Below are positions 1 to 8,462 of a stretch of DNA of 64,000 nucleotides, in pieces. The position numbers and the translations under genes were made by a program. The notes under the pieces were generated by a model. It did not search any database. It was not told the origin of the DNA and saw nothing but the letters and a program-made list of their open reading frames with translations. This stretch comes from Dokdonia sinensis (GTDB lineage: Bacteria; Bacteroidota; Bacteroidia; Flavobacteriales; Flavobacteriaceae), in the NCBI RefSeq assembly GCF_003688895.1, contig NZ_REFV01000009.1:1-64000 (forward strand), written 5' to 3'. Numbering within the stretch: position 1 is the stretch's first letter; each line of letters starts with the position of its first letter.

Positions 1-2975
1 AGACACAGACCTTCACATTCTCACCTACTGTTGATACGAAAGTAGAGGCAGACGAGGATGTTGCAATCTCAATGAACAACCTTGCAGCTACGACGCTAAT
101 GGTAGACATTACGGATACTGCAACGGCAGGTATTACGAATGATGATATGGCAACGGTTACGATCGAGGATGTATCTGGTAACGAGGACGACGGTGATCTT
201 ACCTTTACTGCTACGCTCGACAATGCTGTTGACGGCGGGTTCACGGTAGATGTGAATACAGCCGATGGTACTGCGACAACTGCAGATATGGACTACACGG
301 CGATTGTATCTGAAACACTTACGTTTGCGGGTACAGCTGGTGAGACACAGACCTTCACATTCTCACCTACTGTTGATACGAAAGTAGAGGCAGACGAGGA
401 TGTTGCAATCTCAATGAACAACCTTGCAGCTACGACGCTAATGGTAGACATTACGGATACTGCAACGGCAGGTATTACGAATGACGATATGGCGACCGTT
501 ACGGTTGCTGCTGATATGGATCAAAACGAATCTGTTGAAGATAGAATCTTTACTGTCCAGATGGATGCTGTCGCAGACGTTGACGTAGTTGTAAGTTACA
601 CACTAACAGGTACAGCGACAAATACGATTGATTATACTGATGATACGATGGTAGCAGGTCAAGTTACTATAGACGCTGGAAATACAACGGCTACGATCGA
701 TATTGCAGTTATAGACGATATGATTGTTGAGGAAGATGAAACGATTATCGCAACACTAACAGCGATGACAGATAATGTCAATGTAACAGGAGACACAACA
801 CCTGCAACGATGACTATCCTTGACACTGATACGTCAGTAATACTATTTGCAAACGAAACAGATAGTGCAGAGCCAGCAACAAACGGAACAGCAATAATTA
901 CCTTGACGAACCCATCATCTACAGATACAGAGGTAGATATATTTGTGGGTGGAGGTACTGCTACGCAAAACGTTGATTATACAATTCCTTTGACTGTAAC
1001 TGTCTTAGCGGGGCAAACAACAGCTACGCTAGATATTATGGTGCTAGATGATATGATTGTAGAAGGGGACGAGACTATTTTAATGATTGCTACGGGATCT
1101 GATAATCCAGATATTGTAACTTTTGGTGACTTAGTTACTCATACCATTGTAGATGAAGACGTAGCCGAGGTTACTATCGTTGCCGATGCAGATCAAGATG
1201 AGGCAGTTGCAGCCAGAACATTTACGGTAACAATGAGTGCAGAAGCAAGTGCTAACGTAGTCATAGACTACACGCTTACGGGAGATGCCATAGATCCAGA
1301 TGATTACTCTGATGTTGGAATGGGACAAGTGACCATCACAGCTGGAAATACGACAGCTACAATTGATATAACGGTCGAAGATGATATACTTGTAGAAGGA
1401 GATGAAACGGTAATAGCGACACTGGATATGACGGACAATGCAGACGTAACAGTAGGAACACCTGCTAATGCTACAATGACTATCGTAAATAACGATCTTG
1501 CTACGGCAGAGATTGCGGCAACAGTTGCAACTGCCACTGAAGATGGAACTGACGGACAGTTTACAGTAACACTATCTGCTCCGGTAGGAAGTGATACGGT
1601 TGTAAACTTTGACGTTATGGGAACTGCTACAGAGGGAACAGATTATGACCCTATCGGGACATCGGTAACCGTTATGGCTGGTAACACTACAGCAACTATC
1701 GACATCACAGTAATCGATGACCTGATTATCGATGAAGATGAGACGATAGAGCTTACCCTTACAGGAACAGACAACTTGAATGTTTCTCTGGGAGCTATGA
1801 CTACAGACACGGTTACAATTACTGATGATGACGACGATGATGGAGACGGTGTGCCAGATGTGGATGACGTAGATCCTAATGATCCTTTTAGTGATTCTGA
1901 TGGAGATGGATATCCAGATATTTATGAGACAGAATGTGGTAGTGATCCTTTAGATGATATGTCTACACCAGTAGATGTGGATATGGATGGACTTGCAGAC
2001 TGTGTAGATCCAGATCCTAACAATCCAGATACAGACATGGATGGAATTCCTGACGGAGCAGATGTTGACCCAGCTGGAGACGGATCAGTACCTAACGGAG
2101 ATGATGTCGATATGGATGGTATCAACGATCAGGCAGATGCAGATGACGATCCAAGTGACGGTGTTACAGATGCAGGAAAAGAAGATTGTGATCAGGATGG
2201 TATTATAGACCAGTTTGACTTTGAGGATAACTTCTCAGTAACTGGACCTGTAGATATCTTTACGGGTACTGGATCTCAAGATGAAAATTGTGAGACCATT
2301 GTTTCCTATGGAGAGATAGTGCCTGTAAACGATTGTGATGCTGGAGATACCTTTACAGTAACACAGACTGCTGGTCTTGCTAGCGGATCTGCATTCCCTG
2401 TGGGAGTTACGACAAACACTTTTGAAGTTGAAAACGCAGCTGGAACTATTGTTACATACAGTTTCAATGTAACGATTACAGACACGACCCTACCTACTAT
2501 AGATTGTCCTGCAGACTTTGCAGTATCACCAGAAGAGGATGGAACGTATGTAATAGAAGACTACTCAGGCTTGTTTGCAGACAATTGTGATACAGACCTT
2601 GAGATTACTCAAGAGCCAGCGGCTGGAACAGTAATAAACGATGGAGATGTACAGACAGTGACACTTACTGCGACAGACGATGCTGGAAACACAACTACTT
2701 GTGAGTTTGTGATCACGGTAGATGAGACGCTTAGTGTTGCAGATGTTGCAAACATTGCATTCACAATGTACCCTAACCCTGCAAACGGAGAGGTTACAAT
2801 TTCTGGAACAGGATTAGAAGGAGCTACAGTAGCTGTTTTCAATATGCTAGGACAGAAGGTAATGGAGGTTCAGAGCACGACTCTTGATGTATCAAGAATG
2901 AGTGTAGGAACGTACATTGTACAAATTCAGACGGAGAACGCAAGCGCTACAAAACGCTTGATCGTTAAGAGATAG
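1..2975 (+). CDS. Calx-beta / thrombospondin type 3 repeat surface protein with T9SS sorting tail (5' partial)
   Basis: The reading frame is open from base 3, so the gene begins before the window; the first in-window ATG (72) is internal. Counting from that ATG, about five Calx-beta-like repeats fill residues 1-585, each with a signature such as DDMIVEEDETI or DDLIIDEDETI. An Asp-rich thrombospondin type 3 stretch (about 586-716, DxDGD-type calcium sites) follows. Next comes an HYR-like domain (about 805-887, paired Cys) and a Por-secretion C-terminal domain from FTMYPNP (about 897) to the end, finishing in LIVKR. Such proteins cross the outer membrane by type IX secretion and are usually adhesins or matrix proteins; adhesion is inference. 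Bases 1-142 and 343-484 are identical, a 342 bp (114 codon) repeat unit. A strong terminator follows. Confidence 0.9.
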   Translation, partial: TQTFTFSPTVDTKVEADEDVAISMNNLAATTLMVDITDTATAGITNDDMATVTIEDVSGNEDDGDLTFTATLDNAVDGGFTVDVNTADGTATTADMDYTAIVSETLTFAGTAGETQTFTFSPTVDTKVEADEDVAISMNNLAATTLMVDITDTATAGITNDDMATVTVAADMDQNESVEDRIFTVQMDAVADVDVVVSYTLTGTATNTIDYTDDTMVAGQVTIDAGNTTATIDIAVIDDMIVEEDETIIATLTAMTDNVNVTGDTTPATMTILDTDTSVILFANETDSAEPATNGTAIITLTNPSSTDTEVDIFVGGGTATQNVDYTIPLTVTVLAGQTTATLDIMVLDDMIVEGDETILMIATGSDNPDIVTFGDLVTHTIVDEDVAEVTIVADADQDEAVAARTFTVTMSAEASANVVIDYTLTGDAIDPDDYSDVGMGQVTITAGNTTATIDITVEDDILVEGDETVIATLDMTDNADVTVGTPANATMTIVNNDLATAEIAATVATATEDGTDGQFTVTLSAPVGSDTVVNFDVMGTATEGTDYDPIGTSVTVMAGNTTATIDITVIDDLIIDEDETIELTLTGTDNLNVSLGAMTTDTVTITDDDDDDGDGVPDVDDVDPNDPFSDSDGDGYPDIYETECGSDPLDDMSTPVDVDMDGLADCVDPDPNNPDTDMDGIPDGADVDPAGDGSVPNGDDVDMDGINDQADADDDPSDGVTDAGKEDCDQDGIIDQFDFEDNFSVTGPVDIFTGTGSQDENCETIVSYGEIVPVNDCDAGDTFTVTQTAGLASGSAFPVGVTTNTFEVENAAGTIVTYSFNVTITDTTLPTIDCPADFAVSPEEDGTYVIEDYSGLFADNCDTDLEITQEPAAGTVINDGDVQTVTLTATDDAGNTTTCEFVITVDETLSVADVANIAFTMYPNPANGEVTISGTGLEGATVAVFNMLGQKVMEVQSTTLDVSRMSVGTYIVQIQTENASATKRLIVKR

Positions 2976-2998
2976 GGAACATATTCCCCCTTACCTGT

Positions 2999-3037
2999 GA
3001 AGCGCTTCCCATTCATTTGGGAGGCGCTTCTTTTTTT
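2999..3037 (+). terminator. Rho-independent terminator after the surface protein
   Basis: A 12 bp stem (GAAGCGCTTCCC pairing with GGGAGGCGCTTC, one G-T wobble) closes an 8 nt loop and is followed by seven T. It lies 24 bp after the stop codon. Confidence 0.9.
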
Positions 3038-3130
3038 ACCATAATTTTCGGCTATAATCAATATTAACATCGATTGCTTGCAAGTAGGCAGGTTAAATAC
3101 GATTTTTACGAACTAGCCGTTTGAAAAAGT

Positions 3131-4723
3131 ATGCAATTACGTTATTTACTTAGTCTCATTTTTATTTTTGGAGGTTACGCTTTCGCGAAAGCGCAAGACA
3201 CCCTTTCCTACGAAACCTACAAGGAAACAAACCCTGTAGAGAAACAGCTCACAAGAGACACCATTACTGTTATAGATTCCATAACCACAACAACATTTTC
3301 TAACGAGTTACCCAAAACATTATTAGAGACCTCAGTTAAGGACTCTATCTTGTTTAAGCTGGATGATGAACCCGTGGCGCAACGCATAGATTCTATATGG
3401 CGCCGGGAGCTCGCCAGGTATGATTTATTTGACTCTATAAACAACATGGTGCATAACCTGAACTATGTAGAGGAAGTGATAGTAGATCTGCCCACAGACA
3501 CGCTTAAAATGCGTTTAGAGCGACTGAATGCTCGTACGCCGTTTAATGTAGCATACAATCCTTCTTTAGAAAGTGTGATTCGGCTATATTTAAAACGCCA
3601 TAAACCCACGATGGAACGTCTTATGGCAGTAAGTGAGTTTTACTTCCCGATGTTTGAGGCAACGCTGGATAAATACGATATTCCTCTAGAGATGAAATAT
3701 CTTGCTATTGTAGAGTCTGCTTTACGGCCTAAGGCTAAGTCTAGAGTAGGAGCAACAGGACTATGGCAATTTATGTTTGCAACTGGAAAAATGTACGATC
3801 TCGACGTAAATAGCTATGTGGACGAGCGTATGGATCCCATAAAATCTACAGAAGCCGCGTGTCAGTATCTTGCTAGGCTCTATAAAATGTTTGGCGATTG
3901 GGATCTTGCATTGGCATCTTACAATTCGGGCCCAGGGAACGTGTCTAAGGCCATAAGAAGATCTGGCGGATATCAAAACTACTGGAATATACGGTCTAAC
4001 CTTCCGCGGGAGACTGCTGGTTATGTACCTGCATTTCTTGCCACGATGTACCTTTTTGAATATGCAGACGAGCACGGCTACCGCCCCGAGAAGCCGCCAG
4101 TAAATTACTTTGCAACAGACACTATTCAGATAAAGCAAATGATCACGCTGGATCAAGTCTCAGAGGTAACGGGAGTGCCTATGGAGGAAGTTCAGTTCCT
4201 TAACCCGTCATACAAACTTGATATTATTCCTGTCATAAAAAACAAGGAATATTACCTGCGGCTGCCTACGGAGGTTAGCGGGAAGTTTGTAAATAATGAG
4301 GAGGCTATTTACGCCTTTGCAAAAGCGGAATTAGACAAAAGAGAAAAACCATTGCCTCAACTTTTTGACGCTAAAAGTCAAATAAGATACCGAGTGCGCA
4401 GCGGAGATTTTCTAGGCAAAATTGCTAATAAGTATGGCGTGCGGGTAAGCCAAATTAAAAAATGGAATGGCCTACGATCTAATAATCTAAAGATAGGACA
4501 GCGACTTACCATTTATCCCAGAAAGCCTGTAACAACAGCAAGTGCTAAGCCTAAGACTAAAGTCAATACGGCAGGAAAGAAAACATACATTGTGCAGCAA
4601 GGAGATTCCTTGTGGAAAATAGCCAATAAATTTCCTGGCGTTTCAGTTGACAATATTAAAGTTTGGAACGATATTAGTAGCACCAAACTTAAGCCGGGAA
4701 TGACCCTGGTGGTATCAAAATAA
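3131..4723 (+). CDS. mltD: MltD-like membrane-bound lytic murein transglycosylase with two LysM domains
   Basis: Cleaves peptidoglycan glycan strands in the periplasm. A signal peptide covers residues 1-21 and ends in AFAKA, which also supplies an A-x-A signal peptidase site. The SLT domain covers about residues 165-290. The probable catalytic Glu is E195 in IVESALRP, followed by the family motifs GATGLWQF and ASYNSGPGNV. Two LysM domains (about 418-463 and 484-530) should bind peptidoglycan. Length (530 aa) fits MltD of Bacteroidetes. Bases 3178-3193 are a perfect copy of the dispersed palindrome, and residues from AFAKAE near base 4314 look like a synonymously decayed copy. The DUF4837 lipoprotein gene follows after 5 bp, probably in the same operon. 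Confidence 0.9.
   Translation: MQLRYLLSLIFIFGGYAFAKAQDTLSYETYKETNPVEKQLTRDTITVIDSITTTTFSNELPKTLLETSVKDSILFKLDDEPVAQRIDSIWRRELARYDLFDSINNMVHNLNYVEEVIVDLPTDTLKMRLERLNARTPFNVAYNPSLESVIRLYLKRHKPTMERLMAVSEFYFPMFEATLDKYDIPLEMKYLAIVESALRPKAKSRVGATGLWQFMFATGKMYDLDVNSYVDERMDPIKSTEAACQYLARLYKMFGDWDLALASYNSGPGNVSKAIRRSGGYQNYWNIRSNLPRETAGYVPAFLATMYLFEYADEHGYRPEKPPVNYFATDTIQIKQMITLDQVSEVTGVPMEEVQFLNPSYKLDIIPVIKNKEYYLRLPTEVSGKFVNNEEAIYAFAKAELDKREKPLPQLFDAKSQIRYRVRSGDFLGKIANKYGVRVSQIKKWNGLRSNNLKIGQRLTIYPRKPVTTASAKPKTKVNTAGKKTYIVQQGDSLWKIANKFPGVSVDNIKVWNDISSTKLKPGMTLVVSK
3178..3193. repeat. Dispersed palindrome CGCTTTCGCGAAAGCG, copy in mltD-like gene
   Basis: Perfect 16 bp copy encoding AFAKA at residues 17-21, at the end of the signal peptide. 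Confidence 0.95.
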
Positions 4724-4728
4724 CCATT

Positions 4729-5718
4729 ATGATCTATCATCCTTTTTTTAAGCAATTAAGCGTTGCTTTTATATTAGTATTCTTAATAACAGCCTGCAGC
4801 GAGGGCGAGAAGAAGAGAACTACTGCGAGAAAGCTTTCAAGCGGTAGGATGAACACTATAAATGTTGTGGTTGAGAATGATGCTTGGAAAGGTGCCGTAG
4901 GCGATAGTATCAGGACCGTACTAGCTCAACCCACGCTAGGACTTCCGGTAGACGAGCCTATTTTTACACTAAAACAACTCAACCACGAATCATTTAAAGG
5001 ATTCCCTAGAGAGAATAGACTTATTTTGTACATACAGCAAGGCGACTCTACGGGAGTTGTGTTTAAAAATGATTTTTATGCAACGCCACAAACTATTGCT
5101 GTAGTAACTGGAAAGGACGATGCAGAAGTGGCATCCCTAATAAGCGAGAACGGCTCTAAGATTATAAACGAGCTTAAAGCTCGCGAGATTAGTCATAGAC
5201 GCAACCAAATTTCAAAATCTCTTAAAGCAACAGATTCATTAAACTCCGTTTTTGGGCTGTCACTTAAATTCCCAACAGCGTATCGCTATGCGGCAAAGGA
5301 GGATAATTTTTTCTGGATGCGCAAAGACTTGAAAAATGGTGACATGAACATCCTTGTGTATGAAGTTCCGTTAAAAACTATAGATCAGGACACAAATACT
5401 ATTGCTCGTATCATTAGGATGAGGGACTCTGTTGCGGGACGCAAGATCCCGGTAGATGATGGAAGATTTATAACTCAAAGAGACTTTGCACCCTATCTTA
5501 ATAAAACAGAAATCGATGGCAAGCCTGCTTGGGAAACACGAGGTCTTTGGGAGGTAGACACCGACTTTCTGGCTGGACCGTTTATAAACTATGCGATAAG
5601 AGATGAGGAAAACAATCGTTATGTAATTATAGAAGGATTTATCTTTTCTCCGTCTATAGATAAGCGTGATAATATGACAGAACTTGAAGCAATACTGCTC
5701 ACGGCAAACTTGGAATAA
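4729..5718 (+). CDS. DUF4837 family lipoprotein
   Basis: A 329 aa protein with a lipoprotein signal peptide (hydrophobic segment then LITAC, lipobox Cys at about residue 23), so it is probably anchored in the outer or inner membrane. The body matches what I recall of the Bacteroidetes DUF4837 family: an NTINVVVENDAWKG start of the mature domain, then SLNSVFGLSLKFP and a central FFWMRKDLKNGDMNILVYE stretch. No function is known. It starts 5 bp after the transglycosylase, suggesting an envelope role, and is followed by a bidirectional terminator shared with the convergent tatA. Confidence 0.75.
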   Translation: MIYHPFFKQLSVAFILVFLITACSEGEKKRTTARKLSSGRMNTINVVVENDAWKGAVGDSIRTVLAQPTLGLPVDEPIFTLKQLNHESFKGFPRENRLILYIQQGDSTGVVFKNDFYATPQTIAVVTGKDDAEVASLISENGSKIINELKAREISHRRNQISKSLKATDSLNSVFGLSLKFPTAYRYAAKEDNFFWMRKDLKNGDMNILVYEVPLKTIDQDTNTIARIIRMRDSVAGRKIPVDDGRFITQRDFAPYLNKTEIDGKPAWETRGLWEVDTDFLAGPFINYAIRDEENNRYVIIEGFIFSPSIDKRDNMTELEAILLTANLE

Positions 5719-5740
5719 CGTGTAAAATAATATCTATAAA

Positions 5741-5776
5741 TTAAAGGCCCCGACACAACTGTGTCGGGGCCTTTAA
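5741..5776. terminator. Bidirectional terminator between DUF4837 gene and tatA
   Basis: Perfect 16 bp stem (arms TTAAAGGCCCCGACAC and its complement) around loop AACT, with A/T-rich ends on both sides. It sits between convergent genes and can serve both. Confidence 0.9.
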
Positions 5777-5797
5777 TTTATACCAACCGATTATAAA

Positions 5798-5992
5798 TTA
5801 ATCAGTAACCTTCTTTTTGTCTTTATCGTCGTCATCGTCTTGCGAAGCTTTTTTAAACTCCTTGATACCACCGCCTAAACCGCGCATCATCTCTGGGATT
5901 TTCTTACCTCCAAAAAGTAAAAGAATTACAACTACAATAAGCCCTATTTGCCAGGGACCTACCATTCCTAAAAATATTCCTAAAAAAGCCAT
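5798..5992 (-). CDS. tatA: Sec-independent protein translocase TatA/TatE family
   Basis: A 64 aa protein with the TatA plan: a short periplasmic start, one membrane helix (IGLIVVVILLLFGG, about residues 16-29), a hinge FGGKKIPEMM, an amphipathic helix, and a very acidic/basic tail (QDDDDDKDKKK). It forms the pore of the twin-arginine pathway that exports folded proteins. tatC is not in the window. A -7 type element lies about 20 bp upstream. It runs convergent with the DUF4837 gene. Confidence 0.92.
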   Translation of the reverse strand: MAFLGIFLGMVGPWQIGLIVVVILLLFGGKKIPEMMRGLGGGIKEFKKASQDDDDDKDKKKVTD

Positions 5993-6011
5993 CTGTTTTA
6001 ATTTAGTGATA

Positions 6012-6019
6012 CAAAGATA
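6012..6019 (-). promoter_or_regulatory. TAnnTTTG -7 element for tatA
   Basis: Minus-strand TATCTTTG about 20 nt before the tatA ATG. I see no good -33 element at the expected spacing, so this rests on the -7 match and position only. Confidence 0.45.
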
Positions 6020-6072
6020 ATAAGAAATGAACGCAACGGGCGTTAATGAATCAATTTTAGCATTATACCCAC

Positions 6073-6080
6073 TATATTTG
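6073..6080 (+). promoter_or_regulatory. TAnnTTTG -7 element before the M23 peptidase gene
   Basis: TATATTTG ends 7 nt before the ATG at 6088, which would give an almost leaderless mRNA. No clear -33 element. Confidence 0.45.
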
Positions 6081-6087
6081 TACCTCT

Positions 6088-6957
6088 ATGACGGCAAGAA
6101 AGGAAAAGAAAAAGGCCATAGCAAAGAAGCTACTACACAAGTACAGGCTAGTAATTCTTAATGAAGATACCTTTGAGGAGCGCATCTCTTTTAAACTAAC
6201 ACGTCTTAATGTTTTTATTTTAGTTGGAATATCGGCAATAGTGCTAATTACTTTGACAACGTTGCTTATTGCCTTGACACCTCTAAGGGAATACATACCA
6301 GGATATTCTAGCGCTACGCTTAAGAAAAATGCTCGTGAATTGCTTGTAAAGACAGACTCTCTAGAAAACGCACTTCGAGTGAGGAATCAATATTATTCAA
6401 ATATTCAGCGAGTGCTTTCGGGCACCATAACGGCTGAAGATTTTTTACAGGATTCTATACAAGATGATAGTATTATCAACCCTTCACAATTAGACTTAAC
6501 AGCATCAAAAGAAGATTCCCTTTTACGTGTAATGGTAGAAAAAGAAGATAAATACAACCTTTTTAAGACTGCAACTGCCGAAGCTGATTTTGCCCTCTTT
6601 CCTCCAGTAAAAGGAACGATATCTTCTGGTTATAATAGCGAGATAAGACATTATGCCATTGATATCGTTGCCGAGAAAGATACTCCGGTAAAGGCAGCTG
6701 GCGATGGCACTGTAATTTTTGCCGAATGGACTGCAGCGACAGGACACGTGATCATCATAGAGCACGCGAATAATATGTTAACCGTATACAAACACAACGC
6801 TAGCCTTAATAAAGACCAGGGAGAACTAGTACAAGCAGGTGAAGTTATTGCCACCGTGGGAAATACTGGGGAACTTACAACGGGACCACACCTGCATTTT
6901 GAACTGTGGAGTAATGGCTACCCCATTAATCCAGCAAACTTTATAGATTTTAACTGA
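6088..6957 (+). CDS. M23 (LytM) family metallopeptidase, membrane anchored
   Basis: A 289 aa protein. The basic N terminus (MTARKEKKKAIAKK) is cytoplasmic. One membrane helix lies at about residues 41-63, then a helical linker, then an M23 peptidase domain from about 170 to the end. Zinc ligands are visible as H188 and D192 (HYAID) and the HLH motif H268/H270 (GPHLHFELW), so it looks catalytically intact. It probably cuts peptidoglycan cross-links or activates an amidase. The ATG follows a -7 element closely. The stop overlaps the next gene's ATG by one base (TGATG), so the two are probably translationally coupled. Confidence 0.9.
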   Translation: MTARKEKKKAIAKKLLHKYRLVILNEDTFEERISFKLTRLNVFILVGISAIVLITLTTLLIALTPLREYIPGYSSATLKKNARELLVKTDSLENALRVRNQYYSNIQRVLSGTITAEDFLQDSIQDDSIINPSQLDLTASKEDSLLRVMVEKEDKYNLFKTATAEADFALFPPVKGTISSGYNSEIRHYAIDIVAEKDTPVKAAGDGTVIFAEWTAATGHVIIIEHANNMLTVYKHNASLNKDQGELVQAGEVIATVGNTGELTTGPHLHFELWSNGYPINPANFIDFN

Positions 6958-8444
6958 TGTCACTCAAATCCTTTGCTGCCAAAATTTTTGCCAAATCCAT
7001 CAGGAAGAAAATCGATCTATGGGCTGCAAACCCTATTGATACTCAAGAAAAGGTGTTTCAAGAGCTCATTGCGACGGCTCAGGATACGGCTTTTGGTGAA
7101 GACCACGCCTTTGACGATATTGCCTGTCACGATGATTTTGTAAAGTATGTTCCTATACGCGATTATGAGGCGATAAGACCCTACGTAGACCGTGTGGTCG
7201 AAGGAGAAGAAAACGTATTGTGGCCAGGAAAACCACTTTATTTTGCTAAAACCTCTGGAACAACATCTGGTTCAAAATACATCCCGCTTACAAAGGAAAG
7301 TATGCCCACGCACACCACGGCCGCTCGCAATGCAATGCTCTGTTATATTGCCGAAACGGGAAAAGCAGACTTCGTAAATGGAAAGATGATATTTCTTCAA
7401 GGAAGCCCAGAAATGACCGAACAAAACGGAATTAAACTGGGACGTCTTTCTGGAATTGTGGCACATTATGTCCCTAACTACCTCCAGAAAAACAGAATGC
7501 CTAGCTGGGAAACAAACTGCATAGAGGATTGGGAAACAAAGGTAGACGCAATTATAGCCGAGACCATAGATAAAGATATGCGTCTCATTTCTGGTATTCC
7601 TCCGTGGGTGCAAATGTATTTTGAACGCTTGAAGGCAAAAAGTGGAAAACCCGTGGGCGAACTCTTTAAAAACTTTAATCTCTTTATTTATGGAGGAGTA
7701 AACTATGAGCCGTACCGTGCCAAGTTTGAAGATCTTATAGGTCGTCGGGTGGATAGTATTGAGCTTTTTCCTGCGAGCGAGGGCTTCTTTGCTTTTCAGG
7801 ATACGCAGACGGAGGAAGGAATGTTGCTGCTGCTGGACAACGGCATTTTTTATGAATTTATAAAGGCCGATGAGTTTTTTGACGAAAAACCGAAGCGCCT
7901 GACCATAGGTCTAGTAGAGAAGGGCGTAAATTATGTGATGATTATCTCTACAAACGCAGGACTCTGGGGCTACAATGTGGGCGACACCGTAATGTTTACG
8001 AGCACATCGCCATATCGAGTTGTAGTTTCTGGTAGGATTAAGCACTTTATTTCGGCGTTTGGAGAACATGTGATTGGCAAGGAAGTGGAGCAGGCAATGC
8101 TCGAAGCTTCAGCGGGAACGGACATTAGAATACACGAGTTTACCGTTGCCCCCCAAATCACCCCAAGCGATGGACTGCCTTACCACGAGTGGTTTATTGA
8201 GTTTGAAGTAGCAGGTGGAGATTTGACCGCTTTCGCGAAAGCGTTAGACGCCTCATTACAAGCTCAGAACTCTTACTACAAAGATTTAATCACAGGGAAA
8301 GTCTTGCAGCCATTGCGCATTTCTAAAGTTGCCAAAGGAGGTTTTAACGACTACATGAAGTCCCAAGGAAAGCTGGGCGGGCAAAACAAAATCCCAAGAC
8401 TGGCAAACGACCGAAAGCTAGCCGACCAATTACCATTAATTTAA
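6957..8444 (+). CDS. GH3 auxin-responsive promoter family acyl-adenylating enzyme
   Basis: A 495 aa member of the bacterial branch of the GH3 family, which belongs to the ANL (adenylate-forming) superfamily and joins a carboxylic acid to an amine through an acyl-AMP. The ATP-binding P-loop-like motif is FAKTSGTTSGSKYIPLT (about residues 100-116). Further family motifs are YGGVNYEPYR, ELFPASEGFFAFQ and GYNVGDTVMF. The bacterial substrate is unknown; no auxin role should be read into the name. Start overlaps the stop of the M23 gene. A palindrome copy encodes AFAKA at residues 425-429, in a probable surface linker. Confidence 0.85.
   Translation: MSLKSFAAKIFAKSIRKKIDLWAANPIDTQEKVFQELIATAQDTAFGEDHAFDDIACHDDFVKYVPIRDYEAIRPYVDRVVEGEENVLWPGKPLYFAKTSGTTSGSKYIPLTKESMPTHTTAARNAMLCYIAETGKADFVNGKMIFLQGSPEMTEQNGIKLGRLSGIVAHYVPNYLQKNRMPSWETNCIEDWETKVDAIIAETIDKDMRLISGIPPWVQMYFERLKAKSGKPVGELFKNFNLFIYGGVNYEPYRAKFEDLIGRRVDSIELFPASEGFFAFQDTQTEEGMLLLLDNGIFYEFIKADEFFDEKPKRLTIGLVEKGVNYVMIISTNAGLWGYNVGDTVMFTSTSPYRVVVSGRIKHFISAFGEHVIGKEVEQAMLEASAGTDIRIHEFTVAPQITPSDGLPYHEWFIEFEVAGGDLTAFAKALDASLQAQNSYYKDLITGKVLQPLRISKVAKGGFNDYMKSQGKLGGQNKIPRLANDRKLADQLPLI
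8228..8243. repeat. Dispersed palindrome, copy in GH3-family gene
   Basis: Perfect 16 bp copy, read as AFAKA (codons 425-429). Confidence 0.95.
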
Positions 8445-8445
8445 G

Positions 8446-8453
8446 TACCTTTG
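8446..8453 (+). promoter_or_regulatory. TAnnTTTG -7 element before the conserved unknown gene
   Basis: TACCTTTG lies 9 nt before the ATG at 8463 and overlaps an alternative TTG start (8451). Transcription would begin at about the ATG, which argues for the ATG as the true start. Confidence 0.5.
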
Positions 8454-8462
8454 CCCTTTAAT

